A stretch of 64,000 nucleotides of DNA from Bacteroidaceae bacterium (GTDB taxonomy: Bacteria > Bacteroidota > Bacteroidia > Bacteroidales > Bacteroidaceae): assembly GCA_017622815.1 (NCBI GenBank), contig JAGAQH010000018.1:1-64000 (forward strand). The letters run 5' to 3'. Both the position numbers and the translations under genes were made by a program. The notes under the pieces were generated by a model, which saw nothing but the letters and a program-made list of their open reading frames with translations, was not told the DNA's origin and searched no databases. Below are positions 1 through 7,682 of this stretch, piece by piece. Every line of letters begins with the position of its first letter. Positions within the stretch are counted from its first letter, which is position 1.

Positions 1-52
1 GTACTCTGTACTCTGTACTCTGTACTCTGTCATCTGTACTCTGTACTCTGTC
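1..52. repeat. 7-bp tandem array (GTACTCT)
   Basis: The window opens inside an array of the 7-bp unit GTACTCT, repeated about seven times with one variant unit (GTCATCT). It is one of several short-unit arrays confined to intergenic DNA here. Its left end lies outside the window. Confidence 0.85.
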
Positions 53-159
53 CCAACGAAAAGGTTCCAAAAGCCTGTAGTTCAGGTTATTATACAGTCC
101 TCCCTCGTCTCTTGGCAAGAGATCTATGGTTTGAGATGTGTATAACTGCCTGTCAAACA

Positions 160-191
160 GGGGGATATGATGCCATGCGCGCATATCCCCC
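160..191. terminator. Hairpin, possible terminator
   Basis: GGGGGATATG (160-169) pairs with CATATCCCCC (182-191) around a 12-base loop. No T-run follows, so a terminator for a gene upstream of the window is only a possibility. Confidence 0.35.
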
Positions 192-274
192 ATAATAAAG
201 TCACGTCCCCATCCCCCCCTTTGTGCAGAGCCCCGCATGACACGCTCCGCACCCCTCATTTTTGTCCTCCCGAC

Positions 275-366
275 GACTCGCCCCTGTCACCCTCGGTGAC
301 TCGCCCTTGTCACCCTCGGTGACTCGTCCCTGTCACCCCGGGTGACTCGTCCTTGTCCTCAGGGAG
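275..366. repeat. 23-bp minisatellite, copy A
   Basis: The hexamer GACTCG recurs at 275, 298, 321 and 344, exactly 23 bp apart, within units resembling GGTGACTCGCCCTTGTCACC. A closely related 23-bp array lies at 50624-50765. Confidence 0.85.
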
Positions 367-777
367 GACACATCCACGTCCTCGGGGGAGAGTGTGTCCG
401 CGTTCTCTGTTGCCGCCAGCGGATACCTCGTTGGGGCGTGTGATGGGTGTGCCATGGGCATCCGGAGGTGGAAGAACGAGGGGTGATGTAAAGAAAATAA
501 ACGTCTTGTGTGAAAAAAAGTGGCGCAGTTGCATCATATTAGCGAAAGTTTATATAATTTTGCATCGCAAAAAGGCATACAGATGACACCACTGAGAGAC
601 AGAAGCGCCTTAAAGGGCGCATTTCGATAGAAGACAGAGACATGGGGTTCGATAGGGAAACTCTGTGTCTCTGTGTTTTATGTGCCTTGTGTCTCTGACG
701 CAGGAGCGGAAATGAGGTGGGGGAGACGTTTGCCTTTAGTAAGGAAAGTATACATTATATATAATATATATTAGGAT

Positions 778-2088
778 ATGAAACAAGACATGATTGTAAT
801 CCTGGACCTGGGCAGCCACGAGAATACCGTGGTGGCCAGAGCCATCCGTGCACTGGGTGTGTACAGCGAGATCTATCCCCACGACATTACTGCCGAGGAA
901 CTGAAGGCTCTGCCTAACGTGAAGGGCGTAATCATCAACGGCGGCAAGAACAATGTCATAGACGGTGTGGAGATAGATGTTCTCCCCGAGATATACGAGG
1001 CCGGTTTCCCCGTAATTTCAGCAGGACACGACAAGGCACTTTGCGAGGTGAAGTTGCCCGAGTTCACTAACGACGAGGAGGCTATCAAGGCAGCCGTGAA
1101 GGACTTCGTGTTCGATACCTGCAAGGCCGAGGCCAACTGGAACATGAAGAACTTCGTTGCCGACCAGGTGGAACTGGTACGCCGTCAGGTGGGTGACAAG
1201 AAGGTTCTGCTGGCCCTGTCAGGCGGTGTGGACAGTTCTGTTGTGGCTGCTCTGCTTCTGAAGGCTATCGGCGATAACCTGGTATGTGTGCACGTGAACC
1301 ACGGCTTGATGCGCAAGGGCGAGTCAGAGAACGTGGTGGAGGTGTTCCGCAACCAGTTGTGTGCCAACCTGGTATATGTGGATGCTACCGACCGCTTCCT
1401 GAACCTGCTGGAAGGCGTTGCCGATCCCGAGCAGAAGCGCAAGATCATCGGTGGCGAGTTCATCCGTGTGTTCGAGGAAGAGGCACGCGAGTTGGCCGGT
1501 GGCATTGACTTCCTGGGTCAGGGCACCATCTATCCCGACATCGTTGAGAGCGGCACAAAGACAGCCAAGTGCGTGAAGAGCCACCACAACGTGGGCGGTC
1601 TGCCCGAGGACCTGCAGTTCGAACTCGTTGAGCCTCTGAAGCAGCTCTTCAAGGACGAGGTTCGTGCCTGTGGCGTGGAACTGGGTCTGCCCTACGAGAT
1701 GGTTTACCGTCAGCCGTTCCCCGGTCCCGGCTTGGGCGTACGTTGCCTTGGCGCCATCACCCGCGACCGTCTGGAGGCACTGCGCGAGAGCGATGCCATC
1801 CTGCGCGAGGAGTTTGCCCTGGCAGGTCTGGACAAGAAGGTATGGCAGTACTTCACCATTGTGCCCGACTTTAAGAGCGTAGGTGTCAAGGACAATGCCC
1901 GCAGTTATGACTGGCCTGTTATCATCCGTGCCGTCAACACCATCGATGCCATGACCGCAAGCATCGAGCAGATCGAATGGCCCATCCTGCTGAAGATTAC
2001 CGACCGCATCCTGAAGGAGGTTCCTGGCGTGAACCGTGTCTGCTACGACATGTCTCCCAAGCCCTGCGCTACTATCGAGTGGGAGTAG
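778..2088 (+). CDS. guaA: GMP synthetase with a degenerate glutaminase domain
   Basis: This is a 436-residue GuaA-family protein, which makes GMP from XMP, ATP and a nitrogen donor. The synthetase half is intact: PP-loop SGGVDSS at about 148-154, the QGTIYPD and KSHHNVGG segments, and the family ending ATIEWE. The N-terminal glutamine amidotransferase domain is only about 115 residues, against roughly 205 in E. coli GuaA. The nucleophile cysteine position (GVCYG in E. coli) reads SAGHD, so residue 83 is Gly, and the later part carrying the catalytic His and Glu is absent. I infer an ammonia-dependent enzyme, or one using a separate glutaminase subunit or paralogue. The rest of the frame looks healthy, so decay is unlikely. 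Confidence 0.93.
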   Translation: MKQDMIVILDLGSHENTVVARAIRALGVYSEIYPHDITAEELKALPNVKGVIINGGKNNVIDGVEIDVLPEIYEAGFPVISAGHDKALCEVKLPEFTNDEEAIKAAVKDFVFDTCKAEANWNMKNFVADQVELVRRQVGDKKVLLALSGGVDSSVVAALLLKAIGDNLVCVHVNHGLMRKGESENVVEVFRNQLCANLVYVDATDRFLNLLEGVADPEQKRKIIGGEFIRVFEEEARELAGGIDFLGQGTIYPDIVESGTKTAKCVKSHHNVGGLPEDLQFELVEPLKQLFKDEVRACGVELGLPYEMVYRQPFPGPGLGVRCLGAITRDRLEALRESDAILREEFALAGLDKKVWQYFTIVPDFKSVGVKDNARSYDWPVIIRAVNTIDAMTASIEQIEWPILLKITDRILKEVPGVNRVCYDMSPKPCATIEWE

Positions 2089-2215
2089 GTCGAACGGAAA
2101 GGTGAAATCGGAAAACGGAGAACTAACATACCCCCTCCGGAGCGTTGCTCCTCGTCCCCCTATCTTAGAGGGACAAAGAAAACGGAGAACGGAAAACTGA
2201 AAATTGTGTGAGGTA

Positions 2216-2288
2216 GTAGGGACGCTGCGTGCAGCGTCCGAATACTCCCCAAAGCCATATAGGCGGACGCAGCACGCTGCGTCCCTAC
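2216..2288. repeat. REPIN-like palindromic element, copy 1
   Basis: The element starts with GTAGGGAC and ends with GTCCCTAC. Inside are two palindromes, GGACGCTGCGTGCAGCGTCC (2220-2239) and GGACGCAGCACGCTGCGTCC (2265-2284), in opposite arrangement. The same layout recurs at 61543-61608, and related palindromes lie at 12813-12884 and 52041-52064. Confidence 0.8.
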
Positions 2289-2325
2289 TGGTGAGCGAGG
2301 ACAAAAATGTAAAACTATATGCAAT

Positions 2326-2349
2326 GCCCCGACCGTAACAGGTCGGGGC
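2326..2349. terminator. Strong hairpin, possible terminator
   Basis: GCCCCGACC (2326-2334) pairs perfectly with GGTCGGGGC (2341-2349) around a 6-base loop. It lies between guaA and the convergent DUF3791 cassette. A T-rich tract is visible only when read towards guaA, so the direction of action is uncertain. Confidence 0.45.
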
Positions 2350-2499
2350 GTTGTGGTAGTATGCGAAATCATAAATTTGACTTCGGTATTCTCGCGAGTA
2401 TTGCTGTCCTGCTATATAGTAGTACTGCAACCAAAGTCCGGGGTATGTCTATTTGTTCTTGAATAACGAACTTAGCCTCTGTGACTATAGGAAGTAATG

Positions 2500-2712
2500 C
2501 TATGACCTAATTTTGAACTCAGCCTTAAGTTCGTCTACAAGATACTCATCGCTCATGCAGTGCATGTCGGCAATACCTTCGCTGATGAGTTCATAGGTTT
2601 TAGAGTCATAAAACATACCCAATGCTTTTTCGTAAGAGATTCCTGTTTCATCGGCAAACATCTGCACGATACGGGCGTATTTCTGCTGAAGTATTATCTT
2701 GTTGGCCTGCAT
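2500..2712 (-). CDS. DUF3791 family protein (distal copy)
   Basis: This 70-residue protein resembles the DUF3791 family, with a conserved small helical core ending in a segment like DEYLVDELKAEF. It is the last gene of a three-gene minus-strand cassette and starts 3 bp after the DUF3990 stop. It is a second, diverged copy of the DUF3791 protein at 3186-3401. DUF3791 genes commonly sit beside DUF3990 genes, which suggests a partner or antitoxin-like role, but that is inference. It is cytoplasmic, with no signal peptide or membrane segment. Confidence 0.75.
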   Translation of the reverse strand: MQANKIILQQKYARIVQMFADETGISYEKALGMFYDSKTYELISEGIADMHCMSDEYLVDELKAEFKIRS

Positions 2713-2715
2713 GGT

Positions 2716-3189
2716 TCAGAGTTTTATGGATTCTATGAAATGAAGATGCTTGTCCAAAACCAGTTGGTTGGTGATGCATACTTGGTGATTAGGGCGTTTG
2801 AAACGCAGTTGGTCAAGCGCTTGCTCAAAGGTGTACACTCCAGAGAAGTAGAGGTCGATAGTATTAAAAACCTGGTCATCGGCAATACCTCCTTCTATTA
2901 TATCATATGTGGTGTGAGGTTGCCCTTTACGGCAGGCGGTGACAAAGTCAAGCCATTTGCTGTCGTAAGCGTCAAAGATTATGTGCGATACTTCCGGCAG
3001 AACTTCGTCAAGTTCGTAAATATTGAGAAAAGCCTCCTCGCCTTTTCGTAGGAAACGCTGTCCATAGTTAATCGCCTGTTCGCGCAGTGGAGTCAGGTAA
3101 AAACCTCGGCCAAAGTCAAGGTGTTCGCGTGAATGGCTTAGGTCGGGTGTACGTACCTCTGTATTTGACGTATGGTATAAGCGTTTCAT
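2716..3189 (-). CDS. DUF3990 family protein (putative ADP-ribosyltransferase fold)
   Basis: This 157-residue protein starts LYHTSNTEV and contains FGRGFYLT about 25 residues later, the pattern of DUF3990. From memory that family belongs to the ADP-ribosyltransferase clan; the His of LYHTS and the Tyr of GFYLT would be NAD-binding positions. The start at 3189 is chosen because it forms an ATGA overlap with the upstream DUF3791 stop; a longer in-frame opening to 3273 would overlap that gene. The downstream DUF3791 gene follows after 3 bp. Lying between two DUF3791 genes, it could be the toxin of a toxin-antitoxin module. No activity can be proven from sequence. Confidence 0.8.
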   Translation of the reverse strand: MKRLYHTSNTEVRTPDLSHSREHLDFGRGFYLTPLREQAINYGQRFLRKGEEAFLNIYELDEVLPEVSHIIFDAYDSKWLDFVTACRKGQPHTTYDIIEGGIADDQVFNTIDLYFSGVYTFEQALDQLRFKRPNHQVCITNQLVLDKHLHFIESIKL

Positions 3190-3401
3190 GCCAAAACTCC
3201 TTTCTTTTTCATGTATCCCACCAAATCTTCGATAATATATTCCTTGGAAAACGTGTGCAGTACATCGTAGCATGGTACGATGTAGTCCGATATGATGCCT
3301 GCATCCTGTAGTTTGTGGTAAACATCGCGGGCATTCATATTAAGATGGTCGGCGATACTTCCGATGCAGAATATGGTGAAGTTCAGTGATTGTGGGCTCA
3401 T
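3186..3401 (-). CDS. DUF3791 family protein (proximal copy)
   Basis: This 71-residue protein has the typical DUF3791 layout: an N-terminal helix with FCIGSIADHLNMNARDVYHKL, then YDVLHTFSKEYIIEDLVGYM. It is first in the minus-strand cassette and overlaps the DUF3990 start by 4 bp, so the two are probably translationally coupled. It is a candidate antitoxin or partner of DUF3990 by gene neighbourhood only. A promoter-like TATATTTG lies upstream on the same strand at 3433-3440. Confidence 0.8.
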   Translation of the reverse strand: MSPQSLNFTIFCIGSIADHLNMNARDVYHKLQDAGIISDYIVPCYDVLHTFSKEYIIEDLVGYMKKKGVLA

Positions 3402-3432
3402 GTCTGGTAAACATTATATTAACTTCCAAATG

Positions 3433-3440
3433 CAAATATA
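3433..3440 (-). promoter_or_regulatory. Putative -7 box of the DUF3791/DUF3990 cassette
   Basis: TATATTTG on the minus strand matches the Bacteroidota -7 element TAnnTTTG and lies about 32 bp before the first gene. No clear TTTG -33 element is at the right distance. Confidence 0.45.
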
Positions 3441-3606
3441 CGGTTTTTATTTGTGATTTCAGTAATGTGCAGACATTTATCATTACAAATGACACTATAG
3501 TGCCTTTTCTTGCATAATATTGCGAGAAAAGCCTTTTATGCATGTATTTTGCATAATATCGGGGTAATTGTGGTGTCATAATGTCGCTGATGATGCTATT
3601 TTTTTG

Positions 3607-3614
3607 TAACTTTG
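3607..3614 (+). promoter_or_regulatory. Putative -7 box of argR and the arginine cluster
   Basis: TAACTTTG is a perfect TAnnTTTG element 23 bp before the argR start. The -33 position does not match TTTG, which may fit a regulated promoter. No ARG box was confidently identified. Confidence 0.5.
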
Positions 3615-3637
3615 CACGCACATTTGAATAAAAGGGC

Positions 3638-4135
3638 ATGGAAGTTATGCCCGATGATATGGAAAAGCAAGACAAAAAGGCCAGACTGCAGGTTATCCGC
3701 ACCATAGTGGGCAACTGCCCGATAGAGAACCAGGAGGAACTTGCAGTGGAACTGGAAAAGGCCGGATTCTCCACCACACAGACCATGCTGAGCCGCGACC
3801 TGAAGCAGTTGCGCATCTCCAAGGTGCGCACCCGTTCGGGAAAGAGCGTCTATGCCCTGCCAGGTGTGGTGTACTTCGACCCTGCCAAGACACGCGAGGA
3901 ACTGAATGCCACAAAGTGGTCCCTGCAGTTCAGCGGCAACATGGCGGTGCTGCACACTCCGCCGGGGCATGCCTCGCTGGTGGCATACGAGATAGACGAG
4001 ATGAAGTCGCCGTTGCTGCTGGGCACCGTGGCAGGTGACGATACGGTGATGATAGTGATGGCCGAAGGTGCCAGTCGTGACGTGGTGAGCGAACAACTTA
4101 TGGAGGCCGTGCCTCAATTAAGGAAGCGCAGGTAA
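3638..4135 (+). CDS. argR: Arginine repressor ArgR
   Basis: This 165-residue protein has an N-terminal winged-helix DNA-binding domain (KARLQVIRTIV, then TTQTMLSRDLKQLRI at roughly 45-65) and a C-terminal arginine-binding/oligomerisation domain ending with GTVAGDDTVMIVM. ArgR senses arginine and controls its synthesis. In-frame ATGs at 3638, 3647 and 3659 are all possible; the third would still precede the DNA-binding domain. It is the first gene of the arginine/proline cluster, with the next gene 13 bp away, so self-regulation of the operon is likely. Confidence 0.93.
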   Translation: MEVMPDDMEKQDKKARLQVIRTIVGNCPIENQEELAVELEKAGFSTTQTMLSRDLKQLRISKVRTRSGKSVYALPGVVYFDPAKTREELNATKWSLQFSGNMAVLHTPPGHASLVAYEIDEMKSPLLLGTVAGDDTVMIVMAEGASRDVVSEQLMEAVPQLRKRR

Positions 4136-4148
4136 GAAAGGAAGAACG

Positions 4149-4787
4149 ATGGAAGAAAAGAAAGAAAAACGTACATTCGAGAATAGCAACATCAGGATAG
4201 TCGTTGCAGATGCCAGTCATGAGAAGTATGTAGACGAGATTCTGCAGACTATACGCGAGGCTGCACGCAAGCGTGGTACCGGTATTGCCGAGCGTACCCA
4301 CGAATATCTTGCCACCAAGATAAAGGAGAGCAAGGCCATTCTGGCTTTGGACGGAGACCGCTTTGCCGGTTTCAGTTACATAGAGACCTGGGGCAACAAG
4401 CACTATGTTACCACCTCGGGCCTTATCGTGCACCCCGACTATCAGGGTCTGGGCGTGGCACGCCATATCAAGGACTATACCTTCACTCTGGCCCGTCTGC
4501 GCTGGCCACATGCCAAGATATTCTCCCTGACCAGCGGTGATGCTGTGATGAAGATGAACACCGACCTGGGCTATGTGCCCGTAAGTTTCAACCAGTTGAC
4601 CGATGATGAGGCTTTCTGGCGCGGATGCCAGGGTTGTATAAACCACGACATACTGGAACTGAAGCAGCGTAAGTTCTGCGTGTGCACCGGCATGCTCTGG
4701 GACCCCGAGAAGCATCATGGCGAACCCACCAGCCTGGAGGTCATCAAGGATGTGATGAAGGCGCTGGTGCTGAGGGGGATTGAGTAA
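4149..4787 (+). CDS. GNAT acyltransferase, candidate first enzyme of arginine synthesis
   Basis: This 212-residue GNAT-fold protein carries the acyl-CoA binding segment VHPDYQGLGVARHI at about 98-111. It lies between argR and argG in an operon that otherwise lacks a glutamate N-acyltransferase. I infer that it acylates glutamate, N-acetyl or, given the succinylornithine-type transcarbamylase downstream, N-succinyl. It lacks the kinase-like domain of classical ArgA, so it would be a short, non-classical enzyme. An unrelated acetyltransferase caught in the operon is the alternative. Confidence 0.75.
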   Translation: MEEKKEKRTFENSNIRIVVADASHEKYVDEILQTIREAARKRGTGIAERTHEYLATKIKESKAILALDGDRFAGFSYIETWGNKHYVTTSGLIVHPDYQGLGVARHIKDYTFTLARLRWPHAKIFSLTSGDAVMKMNTDLGYVPVSFNQLTDDEAFWRGCQGCINHDILELKQRKFCVCTGMLWDPEKHHGEPTSLEVIKDVMKALVLRGIE

Positions 4788-5003
4788 ACGGAAATCGGAA
4801 ATCGGAAAACGGAAAACGGAAAGCGTTGAACGTTTAGCGAAAAGGCGTACTCCCTTCGCTTCTCTTTGCCCAACGCCGCACTGGGGACAAAGTTGGATGA
4901 ACGTTTTTCTGATTACTCGGAATACTCAGAATATTCTGAATACTCAGAGGACTCGGATTACTCGGACAACTTGGAATAAGAAAAAGAACTAACAATATAC
5001 AAG
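4788..5003. repeat. Short-unit repeat spacer
   Basis: The spacer between the GNAT gene and argG begins with runs of the CGGAAAT/CGGAAAA type (4788-4826). It later has a 9-10-bp array of ATACTCAGA/ATTACTCGG units (4911-4975). No gene was identified. Confidence 0.7.
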
Positions 5004-6206
5004 ATGGAAAAGAAGAAAGTAGTGGTTGCCTTCAGTGGCGGCCTCGATACCAGTTACACCGTGATGTATCTGGCTAAGGAGAAGGGCTATGAGGTGTATG
5101 CCGCATGTGCCAACACCGGTGGTTTCAGCGCCGAGCAGTTGAAGGCCAACGAGGAGAACGCCTACAAGTTGGGCGCCAAGGAGTATGTCACTCTCGACGT
5201 TACTCAGGAGTACTATGAGAAGTCGCTGAAGTACATGGTCTTCGGCAATGTGTTGCGCAACAACTGCTATCCCATCAGCGTGTCCAGCGAGCGCATCTTC
5301 CAGGCCATGGCCATTGCACGCTATGCACGCGAAATAGGTGCCAGCGCCATTGCCCACGGCTCTACCGGTGCCGGCAACGACCAGATACGTTTCGACATGA
5401 CCTTCCTGGTTATGGCTCCCGGTGTGGAGATCATCACACTGACCCGCGACGGTAACCTTACCCGTCAGGAGGAGGTGGACTACCTGAACCAGAACGGTTA
5501 CTATGCCGACTTCACCAAGTTGAAGTATTCCTATAACGTGGGTATCTGGGGCACCAGCATCTGCGGTGGCGAGATTCTGGACAGCACACAGGGTTTGCCC
5601 GAGAGCGCATACCTGAAGCACCCCACCAAGGAAGGCACCGAACTGCTGAAACTTGGTTTCGAGAAGGGCGAACTGGTGTCTGTCAACGGCACACGCTACG
5701 AAGACAAGATACAGGCCATACAGGCTGTTGAAGGGATTGGCGCTTCATACGCCATAGGTCGCGACTGCCATGTGGGCGACACCATCATCGGCATCAAGGG
5801 CCGTGTGGGCTTCGAGGCAGCAGCCCCCATGCTCATCATCGGTGCACACCGTTTCCTGGAGAAGTACACCCTGAGCAAGTGGCAGCAGTACTGGAAGGAG
5901 CAGGTGGCCAACTGGTACGGCATGTTCCTGCACGAGAGCCAGTACCTGGAGCCCGTTATGCCCGATATCGAGGCCATGCTCATCAGCAGCCAGCGCAATG
6001 TTACCGGCGAGGTGACACTGGAACTCCGTCCCTACAGTTTCCAGACCATGGGTGTGGATTCTCCCAACGACCTTGTCAAGAACAAGTTGGGCGAGTATGG
6101 CGAGACCGCTAAGGCATGGAGCAGCGACGATGCCAAGGGCTTCATCAAGGTAAGTTCTACCGCCCTGCGTGCCTACTATCTGGCACATCCGGACGAGGAG
6201 AGATAA
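5004..6206 (+). CDS. argG: Argininosuccinate synthase
   Basis: This 400-residue ArgG joins citrulline and aspartate with ATP to form argininosuccinate in the cytoplasm. The ATP-pyrophosphatase motif AFSGGLDTS lies at about 9-17, and the segments HGSTGAGNDQIRFD and GRDCHVGDTIIGIKGR follow. The length is normal. The start follows an A-rich leader (AACAATATACAAG), as is common in this phylum, with no strong Shine-Dalgarno. A hairpin-repeat copy begins 1 bp after the stop codon. Confidence 0.96.
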   Translation: MEKKKVVVAFSGGLDTSYTVMYLAKEKGYEVYAACANTGGFSAEQLKANEENAYKLGAKEYVTLDVTQEYYEKSLKYMVFGNVLRNNCYPISVSSERIFQAMAIARYAREIGASAIAHGSTGAGNDQIRFDMTFLVMAPGVEIITLTRDGNLTRQEEVDYLNQNGYYADFTKLKYSYNVGIWGTSICGGEILDSTQGLPESAYLKHPTKEGTELLKLGFEKGELVSVNGTRYEDKIQAIQAVEGIGASYAIGRDCHVGDTIIGIKGRVGFEAAAPMLIIGAHRFLEKYTLSKWQQYWKEQVANWYGMFLHESQYLEPVMPDIEAMLISSQRNVTGEVTLELRPYSFQTMGVDSPNDLVKNKLGEYGETAKAWSSDDAKGFIKVSSTALRAYYLAHPDEER

Positions 6207-6207
6207 A

Positions 6208-6244
6208 GGACCCACCCCCATCCCCTCCCTTTATGGAGGGGAGC
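6208..6244 (-). repeat. GGACCC hairpin repeat, copy 1
   Basis: This copy starts 1 bp after the argG stop and reads GGACCCACCCCCAT followed by a CCCTCC/GGAGGG hairpin. It belongs to the dispersed family whose forward copies end in GGGTCC, described at 26058 and 28414. Confidence 0.75.
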
Positions 6245-6268
6245 ATTTACTTTCAAGAAATAAAAATC

Positions 6269-6493
6269 ATGTCAGAACCAAAGAAGATGGAGCGTCCCCG
6301 TACCGGACGCATGTTGGCAGGTGTGTGTGCGGCCATAGCAAACTATGTTGGTATGGATGCTACGGTTGTGCGTGTCATATACCTGTTGCTGACGCTGTTC
6401 ACCGCATTCTGCGGAGCGATTGTGTACTTTATCCTAATGCTGGTTATACCCGAGGCGAAGAGTACCTTCAATATAAATAACAAGAAAGAATAA
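6269..6493 (+). CDS. PspC domain protein (74 aa)
   Basis: This small protein consists of one PspC domain: a charged N-terminus with RTGRMLAGVCAAIANYVGMD and a hydrophobic helix at about 34-60 (VRVIYLLLTLFTAF onwards). PspC-like proteins are inner-membrane stress proteins. The start at 6269 matches the family's N-terminus; an upstream in-frame extension would run through the hairpin repeat and argG. It sits between argG and argC and is followed after 24 bp by a second PspC protein. It has no known link to arginine synthesis. Confidence 0.85.
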   Translation: MSEPKKMERPRTGRMLAGVCAAIANYVGMDATVVRVIYLLLTLFTAFCGAIVYFILMLVIPEAKSTFNINNKKE

Positions 6494-6517
6494 CATTTAA
6501 ACAGACAGTTATATAAT

Positions 6518-6703
6518 ATGGATAAGAAGTTTGCTTTGTCTGCAACAGACAAGAAGATAGCAGGTGTATGCGGTGGTATTGCAGAGTACTTTGGTGTGGA
6601 TTCTCTGCTGGTGCGCATACTTTTTGTAGTACTGCTTTTTGGCGGTTCTCTGGGTTCCTGGGCATACATCCTCCTGTGGATCCTTGCTCCCAAGAGTAAG
6701 TAA
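6518..6703 (+). CDS. PspC domain protein (61 aa)
   Basis: This second one-domain PspC protein has DKKIAGVCGGIAEYFGVD at about 12-29 and one membrane helix at about 34-56. It is shorter than, and clearly paralogous to, the preceding gene. Only 3 bp separate it from argC, so it is part of the same transcript. The two small membrane proteins may interact, as short PspC paralogues often occur in tandem, but their presence in an arginine operon is unexplained. Confidence 0.85.
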   Translation: MDKKFALSATDKKIAGVCGGIAEYFGVDSLLVRILFVVLLFGGSLGSWAYILLWILAPKSK

Positions 6704-6706
6704 ACG

Positions 6707-7672
6707 ATGGTTAGAGTAGGCATACTTGGAGCGGCAGGTTATACCGGCGGTGAACTTATCCGCGTGCTCCTCAATCATCCCGAGGCAGAGATAGTCTTTG
6801 CCAACAGCGAATCCAATGCCGGCAATCCCGTGTGCGAGGTGCACGAGGGACTGTATGGCGAGACCGACCTGCGCTTTACCAGCGAGATGCCCTGGGAGCA
6901 GGTGGACGTGGTGTTCTTCTGCTTCGGTCATGGCAAGAGCCGTGCCTTCTTGCAGGAGCACGACATCCCTGCCCATGTGCGCATCATAGACCTGGCACAG
7001 GACTTCCGCATTGCCGGAGACCACGACTATGTCTATGGCTTGCCCGAGACACACCGCGAGCAGACACGTGGCGCCATGCACCTTGCCAATCCAGGTTGCT
7101 TTGCCACCTGCATACAGTTGGCTCTGCTCCCCGCCCTCAAGGCTGGCATGCTGAGCGGCGACATCCACGTGAACGGCATAACAGGTTCCACCGGTGCAGG
7201 TCAGAAGCCCGGCGCAACGACACACTACAGTTGGCGCAACGACAACATTTCCGTCTACAAGACCTTCAACCACCAGCACCTTCTGGAGATAAACCAGACC
7301 GTGCAGGAACTGCATCCCGGTTATGACGGCCGTGTGCTCTTCATCCCCCAGCGCGGTTGCTTTGCCCGTGGCATCTACGTTACCGCCTATGCCAAGTGCG
7401 ACGCTCCCCTCGAGGAGGTGCAGAAGGTGTATGCCGACTACTACCAGGATGCCGCATTCACGCACTTCGTCGTGAAGTCTCCCGACATGAAGCAGGTGGT
7501 GAACACCAACAAGGCCGTTGTATATGTGGAGAAGTACGAGGACCAGTTGCTCATGATCTGCTGCATAGACAACCTTCTGAAGGGTGCTGTAGGTCAGGCC
7601 GTGCAGAACATGAACCTGATGTTCGGACTGGACGAGAAGGCCGGCTTGAATCTGAAGGCGAGTGCATTTTAA
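6707..7672 (+). CDS. argC: N-acyl-gamma-glutamyl-phosphate reductase
   Basis: This 321-residue NADPH-dependent reductase converts N-acylglutamyl phosphate to the semialdehyde. The nucleotide-binding start GILGAAGYTGGELIRVL and the active-site cysteine in ANPGCFATC (about residue 130) are visible. The substrate may be the N-succinyl form, in keeping with the transcarbamylase in the cluster. The kinase ArgB is not in the window. Ten bases separate the stop from argD. Confidence 0.95.
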   Translation: MVRVGILGAAGYTGGELIRVLLNHPEAEIVFANSESNAGNPVCEVHEGLYGETDLRFTSEMPWEQVDVVFFCFGHGKSRAFLQEHDIPAHVRIIDLAQDFRIAGDHDYVYGLPETHREQTRGAMHLANPGCFATCIQLALLPALKAGMLSGDIHVNGITGSTGAGQKPGATTHYSWRNDNISVYKTFNHQHLLEINQTVQELHPGYDGRVLFIPQRGCFARGIYVTAYAKCDAPLEEVQKVYADYYQDAAFTHFVVKSPDMKQVVNTNKAVVYVEKYEDQLLMICCIDNLLKGAVGQAVQNMNLMFGLDEKAGLNLKASAF

Positions 7673-7682
7673 TATTAATACT

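Larger units (their letters stand above)
53..777. other. Non-coding region upstream of guaA
   Basis: No convincing gene was found in this 725-bp stretch. It holds a hairpin with 10-bp arms (160-169 and 182-191), a 23-bp minisatellite (about 275-366), and an imperfect inverted repeat around 635-680 with arms ACAGAGACA and TGTCTCTGT. An A+T-rich tract lies just before guaA. Short open frames on both strands (for example 310-537 minus, 353-586 plus) run through the minisatellite and have no recognisable protein character. Confidence 0.6.
2089..2499. other. Intergenic region with repeats
   Basis: This region lies between guaA and the DUF3791 cassette. It contains runs of the AACGGAAA type (2095-2125, 2178-2203), a REPIN-like palindromic pair (2216-2288) and a hairpin at 2326-2349. 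No gene was recognised. Confidence 0.6.

Noticed and set aside
353-586. 77-codon plus-strand frame before guaA
   Set aside because: Arg/Pro-rich translation of the end of a minisatellite and its flank, with no family resemblance.
728-760. Possible guaA promoter (TTTG then TACATTAT)
   Set aside because: The spacing is 18 bp and the -7 box is poor, so it was not annotated.
1324-2430. 368-codon minus-strand open frame at guaA
   Set aside because: It is the complement of guaA coding sequence and extends into repeats; no homology is apparent.
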